This document shows, one piece after another, positions 56,968-64,000 of a DNA stretch of 64,000 nucleotides. The notes under the pieces were generated by a model. That model worked only from the letters and a program-made list of their open reading frames with translations, had not been told where the DNA came from and ran no database searches. The translations under genes were made by a program, and so were the position numbers. How positions within the stretch are numbered: position 1 is the first letter of the stretch; each line of letters starts with the position of its first letter. The stretch spans positions 1-64,000 of the forward strand of contig NZ_JACJVO010000056.1 in NCBI RefSeq assembly GCF_014212055.1, written 5' to 3'. Source of the DNA: Cohnella zeiphila. Lineage in GTDB: Bacteria; Bacillota; Bacilli; Paenibacillales; Paenibacillaceae.

Positions 56968-57957
56968 TTAAGATCTCTCGTCTTCGAGCGCCTGCATCGC
57001 CACGGACAAGCTGGCCGCGTCGCCGACGTGCTCGCCGAGCCCCGACGGAACGACCTCGCAGGCCTCCAGCGACGGAGAAAGCGCCTCGCGTTCCAGCTCT
57101 TCCCGAACGAGCGGCTCGAGCACCGCACGCTGCCTCGCGTAAATGCTGCCGATGACGATTCGCTCGGGATTGAGAACGTCCACGAGCACCGCCAGCCCTT
57201 GACCGAGCTTCCGGCCGACGATGCCGACCGCTTCGCGCGCCAGCTCGTCGCCGGCTTCGGCCGCCTCGAACACGGCTTGGGCCGTGATCTCCTCTAGCCG
57301 GTCCGGATGTTCGGCCAGAGCGCTTGCTCCGCCTTCGCCCAGACGGGCTTCCGCCATCCGTCGGGCCAACCGAGCAATGCCGCCGCCGCTGCAGAAGCCT
57401 TCGAACGAGCCGGCTTTGCCATAGCCGACGGGTCCGTCCGGCGCAAGCCGCATATGTCCGACTTCGCCAGCCATGTCGTTCGCTCCGCTATACAGCCTGC
57501 CGTTCAGGATCAAACCGGCTCCCATGCCGGTGCCGAACGTCAGGAAAATCACGTTCGACGCGCCTCGCCCCGCGCCCCACTTCCATTCGGCCAGCGCGCA
57601 CGCGTTGGCGTCGTTCTGAAGCGCGACAGGCACGCCGAAGCGCCCGTGCAGCGGGCCGACCACGTCGATGCGGTCCCAGCCCGGCAGATTGGGCGGCGAC
57701 AGCACGAGTCCGCTCCGGCTGTCCAGCGGACCGCCGCAGCTGATGCCGATCGCCCGCAGCGGTCCGTCGGCAGCCGCCTTTTCCAGCAGCTCGCTCAATG
57801 CGTCGCCGAATCTGCCGATCGCTTCCCCGGGCGTCGCCGGAGTCGGGAAGGCGCGCTTCTCCACGATCTCGACCGAGCCGCCGTCTTCGGACGTCCTGCC
57901 CAGGACGGCCGCGCATTTGGTCCCGCCGATATCGAAGCCCCCCAGCAGCACGCTCAT
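56968..57957 (-). CDS. ROK-family sugar kinase
   Basis: A 329-aa ROK protein with phosphate loop GFDIGGTKCAAV at about residues 7-18, catalytic QNDANACALAEW and TFGTGMGAGLI. The usual zinc motif CxCGxxGC is reduced to GFCSGGG, with a single cysteine, so zinc binding is doubtful. It has no N-terminal DNA-binding domain, which makes it a kinase rather than a repressor. The start overlaps the SIS gene in an ATGA, with AGGAGG ten bases upstream. Confidence 0.88.
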   Translation of the reverse strand: MSVLLGGFDIGGTKCAAVLGRTSEDGGSVEIVEKRAFPTPATPGEAIGRFGDALSELLEKAAADGPLRAIGISCGGPLDSRSGLVLSPPNLPGWDRIDVVGPLHGRFGVPVALQNDANACALAEWKWGAGRGASNVIFLTFGTGMGAGLILNGRLYSGANDMAGEVGHMRLAPDGPVGYGKAGSFEGFCSGGGIARLARRMAEARLGEGGASALAEHPDRLEEITAQAVFEAAEAGDELAREAVGIVGRKLGQGLAVLVDVLNPERIVIGSIYARQRAVLEPLVREELEREALSPSLEACEVVPSGLGEHVGDAASLSVAMQALEDERS

Positions 57958-58583
57958 GCAAAAAAAGCCTCCTCGAGCATCATGCACAGCACATGATAAA
58001 TCGGAAGATGCCGCTCCTGAATGTCGGGCGTTCGGTCATAAGGCACGCGAATGACGACGTCGCACAGCTCCTTCAGCCTTCCGCCTCCCTGGCCGGTGAA
58101 GCCGATCGCGGTCATGCCGAGCGACTTCGCCACTTGCACGGCGCGCACGACGTTGACCGAATTGCCGGACGTGCTGAACACGACAAGCGTATCCTCCGGC
58201 CGGCCGTAGCCGTACACTTGCTGGGCGAACACCAAATCCGCCGCCACGTCGTTGCTGTAGGCCGTCGCCAGCGCGGTGTGGCTCACCAGCGAAATCGCGG
58301 GCAGCGCCCCTTGCAGCCGGTCGGCGATGTAGGCGCCCTCTTCGCCGTGAATCAGCATTTTCTCCCGCTCCGAAGGGCCGAGCGGGCGCTTGGACATGAA
58401 GCCTTTCATCAATTCCCCGACGACATGCTCGCAGTCGGCGGCGCTGCCGCCGTTGCCCGCGAGCAGCATTTTGCCGCCCTGGCCGAAAGACCGCTTTATC
58501 GCCTCGAACGCCCGGGCGACCGATTCGCGGCAGGGTTCCAGGTCGGGATACTTGACGAACAAGTCGTTCAAAATCTCGCTCAT
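57954..58583 (-). CDS. SIS-domain isomerase, GmhA-like
   Basis: A 209-aa SIS protein close to sedoheptulose 7-phosphate isomerase GmhA. The signature GNGGSAADCEHVVGEL (about residues 43-58) supplies His and Glu ligands, STSGNSVNVV binds phosphate, and QERHLPIYH near 187 has Gln and His eight apart, the other two metal ligands of GmhA. It would therefore be able to isomerise a ketose phosphate to an aldose phosphate. It is coupled to the ROK kinase and lies 37 bases after the acid sugar kinase gene. Confidence 0.85.
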   Translation of the reverse strand: MSEILNDLFVKYPDLEPCRESVARAFEAIKRSFGQGGKMLLAGNGGSAADCEHVVGELMKGFMSKRPLGPSEREKMLIHGEEGAYIADRLQGALPAISLVSHTALATAYSNDVAADLVFAQQVYGYGRPEDTLVVFSTSGNSVNVVRAVQVAKSLGMTAIGFTGQGGGRLKELCDVVIRVPYDRTPDIQERHLPIYHVLCMMLEEAFFA

Positions 58584-58620
58584 TTCCCAACACTTCCTCT
58601 CGAATGAATGGCTTGCCGAA

Positions 58621-59904
58621 TTAGGGCAATGCGTTCAGATGCCCGATCGCTTTCGTGAAAAAACGCTCGCTGCCGAAGCTGCCGGATTTGAGCACCAGTC
58701 GGATCTGCGGTTCGCCGAGCGATAGGCACGACGGCAGTCCGGGCTCGATCTCCTTCAAGATGCGCAGACCGCCGATGCCGAGCCGGGCGCAGACGGCCGC
58801 CGAGGTCTCGCCGCCGGCCACCAGAAGCCGCCGCGTTCCGCTGGCGTCCACGACCATGGCCGCCGCATCGGACAAAGCCGCCGAGACAAGACGCGACACC
58901 CCGGCGTTGCTCAGGCCTAGCGCCGAAGCACGCCGCTTCGTCTCCGCGACTTTCTCCTTGTCATTAGAAGCGTAAAGCAAGGCGCTGCGCCCTGCCGCCA
59001 GCTCCGAGCAAACGGACCGTGCCTGTTCCGCCGCGTGGCGTTCCCTCGTTTCCTTTTCCAGCAGAAGAAAGGAATCCAGCTCGAACGCGGCGATGCCGTG
59101 CCGTATCGCATCCTCGACCTGCGCCGCCGTCTGCGGCATCAAGCTGCCGGCCACGCAAAAGACGCCCTCGGGCGCTTCCGGCACCGGAAGGCCCGGCTCG
59201 CCCGATTCCGCCGTCGGCTTCGGCAGGAGCAGCGCCAGTTCCTCGGACAAAGCGGAGCTGCCGCCGAGCAGCGGCTCCTCCCGAACCGCCTCGGCGATGA
59301 TGCGGAGCGAATCCTGATCGCGGACGTCCAGAATCAGATACTGGCAGACGGACCGTTTACGCTCAATCTCCGCCCGCAGCGCCTCCGCTCCCTGCTCGAC
59401 GATTCCGATCGGAATGCCGTCGACCGTTCGCTTCGTCTGCGATTGCAGGATACCGATCAGGTTCGACTCCGTCATCGGATGCACCGGATCGTGCCGGAAT
59501 TCCGATTGCTCGAGCGGAACGCCCCGCACGTAATGGATGCCGTCCAGCGTCGTCCGGCCGTTCTTGGGGAAGCCGAGCACGATCACCATGAAGGAAGCGT
59601 CCAGCGCGTCCAGCATCGCGTCGAATTCGGCGCCGACGTTGCCCCGGAAAACGGAACAAGATTTGTTCAGGAACCGGCGGCAGCCGGCATCCCGCAGCGC
59701 GAGGGTGGCGGCACGGACTTTGCGGTACGCTTCTTCCGGGCTGTCCAGCCGCGAATTCGTGTCGACGACGAGCGCTTGCGGATGGCCTGGCGCCGCATCA
59801 TCCAACGCTTCCAGCGGATACACATCCGTTGAAAGCCCCGCCTTGGCGTACATGATGCCGATATCGTTCGCTCCGGTAATATCGTCCGCGACGATGCCGA
59901 TCAC
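58621..59904 (-). CDS. Four-carbon acid sugar kinase family protein (DUF1537/OtnK type)
   Basis: A 427-aa kinase with the N-terminal sugar-binding domain (IGIVADDITGANDIGI at residues 2-17, VDTNSR) and the C-terminal nucleotide-binding domain (ALLYASND, LLVAGGETSAAVCARLGI). Members phosphorylate tetronates and related acid sugars (OtnK, DtnK, LtnK). GTG at 59904 overlaps the aldolase stop as GTGA, with AAGGAAG upstream. The adjoining class II aldolase is the partner found in OtnK-OtnC pathways. Confidence 0.88.
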   Translation of the reverse strand: MIGIVADDITGANDIGIMYAKAGLSTDVYPLEALDDAAPGHPQALVVDTNSRLDSPEEAYRKVRAATLALRDAGCRRFLNKSCSVFRGNVGAEFDAMLDALDASFMVIVLGFPKNGRTTLDGIHYVRGVPLEQSEFRHDPVHPMTESNLIGILQSQTKRTVDGIPIGIVEQGAEALRAEIERKRSVCQYLILDVRDQDSLRIIAEAVREEPLLGGSSALSEELALLLPKPTAESGEPGLPVPEAPEGVFCVAGSLMPQTAAQVEDAIRHGIAAFELDSFLLLEKETRERHAAEQARSVCSELAAGRSALLYASNDKEKVAETKRRASALGLSNAGVSRLVSAALSDAAAMVVDASGTRRLLVAGGETSAAVCARLGIGGLRILKEIEPGLPSCLSLGEPQIRLVLKSGSFGSERFFTKAIGHLNALP

Positions 59905-60572
59905 GTCTCCCACTTCCTTCTCGGCCGATAGCCGGATTGCTCGAGGAAACGGCGCCGGGTCGCGTCGGGCAGCTCCGCAAGCGGAATGCCGGCGCCGCGC
60001 GCTTCCACGACCATGCGGCACGCCGTCTCCAGCGTATGCAGCGCCATTCTCGCTTCCTTCAAGTTCGCGTCGTAGACGAGCACGCCGTGGTGCTCGAGCA
60101 GCAGCACGTTCGCGAGCTTCGCCTTTTCCCGGACCGCCTCGCCCAGGTCGAACGAGCCGGGATCGGCGTAGCGGACGCGCTCGACCCGTTCCAGATAGTA
60201 CATCGTCTCGACGAAAAGGCCGGAAGGAAGCGGCTCGTCCGCGCAGGCGATCAACGTGCCGTAAAAAGGCGAGGCGTGCAGCACCGCGCCCACGTCCGGC
60301 CGCGACTCGTAAATTGCCCGGTGCATCGGCACTTCCTTGGACGGCTTCTTGCCCGGCGTCGCGGATGGCGCAGGTATGCCTTCCCCTAGGGAGCACTCGG
60401 CGAAGTCGTCCTCGCCGAGCTCGCCCAGGTACGTGCCGCTGGCCGTAATGAGGTAGCGGTCGCCGTCGGTCCGGGCGCTGATGTTGCCGGCGTTGCCCCA
60501 GGCGAGGCCGTAATCCATCATATAGCGGCCTGCCGCGCGCAGCTCCGCGAGCACTTCGTCCCGCCGCGTCAT
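59901..60572 (-). CDS. Class II aldolase/adducin family protein (AraD/FucA/OtnC type)
   Basis: A 223-aa zinc-dependent aldolase or epimerase of the AraD/FucA family. WGNAGNISAR (about residues 25-34) binds phosphate, HASPFYG and LEHHGVLV supply zinc histidines and EVPMHRAIYES the acidic residue. With the following kinase it forms an OtnC-OtnK-like pair, which in known cases splits a phosphorylated keto-acid into DHAP and CO2 or an aldehyde. It lies 1 base after the mannosidase gene. Confidence 0.88.
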   Translation of the reverse strand: MTRRDEVLAELRAAGRYMMDYGLAWGNAGNISARTDGDRYLITASGTYLGELGEDDFAECSLGEGIPAPSATPGKKPSKEVPMHRAIYESRPDVGAVLHASPFYGTLIACADEPLPSGLFVETMYYLERVERVRYADPGSFDLGEAVREKAKLANVLLLEHHGVLVYDANLKEARMALHTLETACRMVVEARGAGIPLAELPDATRRRFLEQSGYRPRRKWET

Positions 60573-60573
60573 G

Positions 60574-63006
60574 CTATTCCAGCTCCCATTCGAGCAGATT
60601 GGTCTCCGTCACCGGCAGCTCCGGATTTCTAGGAATGCGGAACGTCTTGATCTCCGAGGGAGCGAACTCGGCGCGGATCGTCCGGCCGAACTTCGGCAGC
60701 GCGATCTCGGCGGAGGTCCGCTTCTTGTCCGTCTCGTAGCAGCGCACGATCAGGTCGTCGTTGTCCTCCGCTTGCTTGAGCGCGCTGACGATGATATTGC
60801 TTTTGTCGACGGTCGCGTAAGAGTCGGTCTGCGGCAGCTTGCCCTCGTGGTACGTCTCGATGACCGCCGCCGGCTTGCAGTTCAATTCGGCCGCGCGGCG
60901 CGGCGTTTCCGCCGTCTCCCATGTGCCTTCGTGCGGCAGGAGCGAGTACGAGAAGCGCTGAATGCCTTGGTCGATAAACGAATACTCGCCGTCCGGATCG
61001 GGTTCGTACGGCACGTGGTGCGCATAGATCGGGCTGCGCAGCACCGTCATAGCCAGCTCCTTGTTCAGAACGCTGTAGCTGTATTTGGCGTCGTTCATCA
61101 AGCTGAGGCCGTACACGCGGTTCGTGTCCTGCACGATGCCGGTATAATCGATCCAGCTTTGTCCCGGCTCTTCCTCGCCGTTATGCTCCCGTTCCATCGT
61201 GCCGTAAGGAATTTCGTACGTATGTTTGCTGAAAATGACGTTGACCGGGAAAACGAGCTTCAGCATTTTGAACTTCTCGCGCCAGTCCACCGTCACGTTC
61301 ACGTCGATCTGATCGCGGTCCGGATACATCGCGAAGTCCTGAATCAGCTTCGAGCTGCCGTATTCGCTGACGACGCGGATGACCGACTTGACCGGCCCGT
61401 GCTCGATGCGGTGCACCTTCGTCGCCTTGAACTCTCCGGCGGAACGATGGAATTGCAGCACGTCGTGGCTCCACGTATCCGACGTGTCGTCGATGACGAC
61501 CGGCTTCGCGCCCTCACCCTTGAACACCTCGTGATTCAGGCGCTTGTCGCGCAAGCTTTTGATGAAGCCGGTGCCGCGATCGAATTCGAGGCGAAGGTTT
61601 TGATTTTCCAGCACGAGGTCGCTTGCCAGGATCGGCTCGCCCACAGGCTTGATGGAAGCCGATTCGCGAACGAGCTTATAGGTGCGGTAGCCCAGGGAAG
61701 GCAGATCGGCGATAAAGCTGAGCCGGTAGCGGCCGCGCGCCGATGCCAGCGACTTCACCGTCTGGAACGGAACCGGATTGCCCTTGTCGTCGAGAAGAAC
61801 GGCGCTGTCCTTCATGCCGCCGACTTCCAGTTCCACGTTCACGCGGCTCTCCCACGCATGCGGATTGAATACGACGATCGGCAGCATCGTCTCGTCCTGT
61901 TCGATGCCGATGTTCCAGGACAGCGATTGGACGGCGTAGTTCAGCGAACGGTCGGCGATCGCCATCGCTTCGCCGAACAAATACCGGGCGTCCTCGTAGG
62001 CCGGTTCGAGGCTCGTGCCGGCCAGAATGTCGTGGAACTGGTTGAACAGGACGTTTTTCCAGGCGCGGTCGAACTCCTTCGGATACGGCTGGCCCGTAAT
62101 CCACGATGCAAGCGCCGAGTATTTCTCGGCCGCGAGCAGCCGGTTCTCCGCCTGCCGGTTCCACTGCTTGATGCCCGAATGCGCGGCATAGCAGCCGCTG
62201 GCGTGGTGCTGCAGGTCGTCGTGAACGACCGGGAACGACTGCCCCGACTTTTCCATGTCCCGGAAGTAGTTGTCCGGCGTCGAGAACTCCAGCTTGGGCA
62301 GGTCGGGCTCGTTGTTCAGCCGGCGGATGCTCTCGATATTTTCCTTCGTCGGACCGCCGCCGTGATTGCCGACGCCGTAGAACAGCATCAGGTCGTCCAG
62401 CGGTTCCTTGAACTCTCCGAGCGCGCGCCGCACGTGGTCGTCCAAGTCTTTGCCCCAGGACAAATACTCGAACATGATGCGGAACGTCAGCACCTTCGAG
62501 CCGTCGTCCGACTGCCACCAGAACAGCCGTCCCGGCAGCCCCTTCTCGTTCGGCATCGGACGCATCATGACGTAGTAGTCCATGCCGCTCTTCTTGAGGA
62601 TCTGCGGCAGCATGCCGTTGTGGCCGAAGCTGTCGACGTTGTAGCCGACTTTGGCCGTCACGCCGAACTTTTCTTTGAAATAACGCTGCCCGTACAGCCC
62701 TTGGCGGACGAACGACTCGCCCCCCGGGATGTTGCAGTCCGGCTGGATCCACCAGCCGCCGACGATGTTCCAGCGTCCCTCCGCCACGCGGCGGCGGATC
62801 TCCTTGAACATTCCGGGATCGTTGTTCTCGACCCACTCGTACATCGCGGCCGAGCTGGACGTGAAGATGAAATCGTCCGACTCGTTCATCCGGTCGAGCG
62901 CGGAGCGGAACGTCGCCTTCGCTTCCTGAAAACCTTCCTGCCACTGCCACAGCCATACCGGGTCCAGATGCGCGTTGCCGATCATGTACAATTTCTTATC
63001 CTTCAT
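60574..63006 (-). CDS. Alpha-mannosidase (GH38)
   Basis: An 810-aa glycoside hydrolase family 38 enzyme. The zinc-binding NAHLDPVWLW puts His13 and Asp15 in place, the nucleophile is in YNVDSFGHNG near residue 125, and NQFHDILAGTS is a further conserved zinc histidine region. No signal peptide, so it is cytosolic and trims alpha-mannosides or related glycans after import. It lies between the ketose-bisphosphate-type aldolase gene and the AraD-type aldolase gene in one operon. Confidence 0.93.
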   Translation of the reverse strand: MKDKKLYMIGNAHLDPVWLWQWQEGFQEAKATFRSALDRMNESDDFIFTSSSAAMYEWVENNDPGMFKEIRRRVAEGRWNIVGGWWIQPDCNIPGGESFVRQGLYGQRYFKEKFGVTAKVGYNVDSFGHNGMLPQILKKSGMDYYVMMRPMPNEKGLPGRLFWWQSDDGSKVLTFRIMFEYLSWGKDLDDHVRRALGEFKEPLDDLMLFYGVGNHGGGPTKENIESIRRLNNEPDLPKLEFSTPDNYFRDMEKSGQSFPVVHDDLQHHASGCYAAHSGIKQWNRQAENRLLAAEKYSALASWITGQPYPKEFDRAWKNVLFNQFHDILAGTSLEPAYEDARYLFGEAMAIADRSLNYAVQSLSWNIGIEQDETMLPIVVFNPHAWESRVNVELEVGGMKDSAVLLDDKGNPVPFQTVKSLASARGRYRLSFIADLPSLGYRTYKLVRESASIKPVGEPILASDLVLENQNLRLEFDRGTGFIKSLRDKRLNHEVFKGEGAKPVVIDDTSDTWSHDVLQFHRSAGEFKATKVHRIEHGPVKSVIRVVSEYGSSKLIQDFAMYPDRDQIDVNVTVDWREKFKMLKLVFPVNVIFSKHTYEIPYGTMEREHNGEEEPGQSWIDYTGIVQDTNRVYGLSLMNDAKYSYSVLNKELAMTVLRSPIYAHHVPYEPDPDGEYSFIDQGIQRFSYSLLPHEGTWETAETPRRAAELNCKPAAVIETYHEGKLPQTDSYATVDKSNIIVSALKQAEDNDDLIVRCYETDKKRTSAEIALPKFGRTIRAEFAPSEIKTFRIPRNPELPVTETNLLEWELE

Positions 63007-63062
63007 GGGCTAGCTTCACTCCCGTGATCAATTTTGGGGAAAATGCGGCGGCGCGCGCCGGC

Positions 63063-63977
63063 TTACAAAACGAATCGTCCCGCCTCGTTCGCGCTGCAGA
63101 CGAACCCTTCGATCTTCTCGAGGACGGTCCGAGTCACCGCTTCGCGGCCAAGCGCCAGACGGTCCGGGCTCAGCGCCTTGCACTCGGCGTTCGTCATCCG
63201 CTCTTCGCGGCCGAGCGCGGCCAGCAGCGACAGCTCGAGATCGGTGGCGATGTTGACCTTGCTGACGCCGCCGCCGGGCAGACGGAACGCTTGACGCATC
63301 ATCTCCGCCGGAACGCCGGAGCCGCCGTGGAGCACGAGATGGACCGGGGTCAGCGCGCGGATGGCGGACAAGCGATCGTAGTCGATTTTCGGCTGCCTTA
63401 CGTTATATACGCCGTGCGCCGTGCCGCACGAGACGGCCAGCGCGTCGACGCCGGTCAGGCGGACGAATTCCGCCGCTTCCCGCGGATCGGTGTACAGCTC
63501 TTCGTCCTTGTCGGTCTCGACGAAATCGGTCGTGCCGATCATGCCGAGCTCCGCTTCGACCGAGACGCCTCTCGCATGCGCATAGTCGGCCGCTTCCTTG
63601 CTGATCGCGGCATTCTCGGCGAACGGCTTCTCCGACGCGTCGATCATGACCGAAGTGAATCCGGCGTCGATCGCCTCGATGATCGTTCCCATTTCCTTCG
63701 TATGGTCCAGATGCAGCACGACGGGGACCGTAATGTTCCGCGCGTTCGCCTCTGCGTAGAACGTCTCGCCGAATTCGGCGGGCGTAATGCCGTAGCGCGC
63801 CAGCTCCTTCTGCGAAATTTGCACGATCAGCGGCGACGCCGCCCGTTGTCCCGCCTCCAGTACCGCGGCGATCATCGGCGTGTAGCGCGGCGAGAACGAA
63901 CCGATCGCGAACCGGCCGGTCTCGGCCGTCTCCAGCGCTCTTTTTAAGGTGATCACGTTATGAGGTCTCGTTTGCAT
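63063..63977 (-). CDS. Class II ketose-bisphosphate aldolase (FbaA/GatY/KbaY family)
   Basis: A 304-aa zinc-dependent aldolase. VVLHLDHTKE holds the metal histidine and catalytic aspartate, VEAELGMIGTTD the glutamate, AVSCGTAHGVY and LHGGSGVP the other histidines and phosphate site. Fructose-, tagatose- and other ketose bisphosphates are candidate substrates; context points to a catabolic rather than glycolytic role. It is the most upstream gene of the operon visible here; more genes may lie beyond 64000. Confidence 0.88.
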   Translation of the reverse strand: MQTRPHNVITLKRALETAETGRFAIGSFSPRYTPMIAAVLEAGQRAASPLIVQISQKELARYGITPAEFGETFYAEANARNITVPVVLHLDHTKEMGTIIEAIDAGFTSVMIDASEKPFAENAAISKEAADYAHARGVSVEAELGMIGTTDFVETDKDEELYTDPREAAEFVRLTGVDALAVSCGTAHGVYNVRQPKIDYDRLSAIRALTPVHLVLHGGSGVPAEMMRQAFRLPGGGVSKVNIATDLELSLLAALGREERMTNAECKALSPDRLALGREAVTRTVLEKIEGFVCSANEAGRFVL

Positions 63978-64000
63978 CGCAGGTTTCTCTCCTTCTCCAA

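Noticed and set aside
57400-57440. ROK protein as a xylose-type repressor
   Set aside because: There is no N-terminal helix-turn-helix domain; the protein starts directly at the phosphate-binding loop, as kinases do.

Overview
The window is chromosomal DNA of a GC-rich, endospore-forming Firmicute of the Paenibacillaceae (Cohnella/Paenibacillus type). The evidence is the presence of spoIVA, ypeB, a SpoVIF-like gene, mtrB (TRAP), hbs and mecA, strong AGGAGG ribosome-binding sites with frequent GTG/TTG starts, and a gene order from tyrA to mecA that follows the Bacillus subtilis hbs/mtrB/hepST/ndk/cheR/aro-trp and spoIVA/gpsA/der/rpsA/cmk/ypfA/ypeB/prsW regions. Almost everything is on the minus strand. 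The genus is an inference; no rRNA gene is present.

Region by region (gene order given in transcription direction, from high to low coordinates on the minus strand): 1-2053 holds an ECF sigma factor, its zinc-finger anti-sigma partner and a histidine phosphatase. 2054-2548 is intergenic and carries a plus-strand cre-promoter-small RNA-terminator unit. 2549-14182 is the aromatic supraoperon aroC-aroB-aroH-(leader)-trpEDCFBA-hisC-tyrA, with internal promoters, a leader RNA before trpE and a terminator before hisC. A solitary sequence closely resembling a type I-C CRISPR repeat lies between trpA and hisC. 14279-20880 holds a 53-aa gene, cheR, ndk and a menaquinone block (hepS, menG, ubiA-type prenyltransferase, ubiX, mqnA, hepT); mqnA shows that menaquinone is made by the futalosine route. 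20979-22456 holds a membrane-anchored protein, mtrB, tRNA-Pro(GGG) and hbs. A complete sugar ABC transporter (22574-26330) sits between hbs and spoIVA.

26699-42764 is the spore/house-keeping block: spoIVA, a YphF-like lipoprotein, two 2Fe-2S proteins, a DUF2768 protein, a nitroreductase, a SpoVIF-like protein, gpsA, plsY, der, a YphA-like membrane protein, rpsA, plsC, cmk, ypfB, ypfA, ypeB (without sleB), prsW and mecA. 42954-47615 has three plus-strand genes (polysaccharide deacetylase, an unknown anchored protein, serA) around a minus-strand CPBP protease pair. 47616-48072 is a tandem-repeat intergenic region. 48073-63977 is one long minus-strand carbohydrate operon: class II ketose-bisphosphate-type aldolase, GH38 alpha-mannosidase, class II (AraD-type) aldolase, four-carbon acid sugar kinase, GmhA-like SIS isomerase, ROK kinase, Sip1-type alpha-galactosidase homologue, an unusual double FAD oxidoreductase, a GcnA-like GH20 and an FGGY kinase. 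Its regulator and any transporter would lie beyond the right edge.

The most noteworthy non-coding signals are the small RNA at about 2387-2464, the lone CRISPR-like repeat at 4924-4955, a family of four ~50-bp palindromic repeats (26.5, 35.1, 38.9 and 43.8 kb), the 47.65-47.88 kb tandem array, and the operator-like palindrome and direct repeats in front of the sugar ABC transporter.
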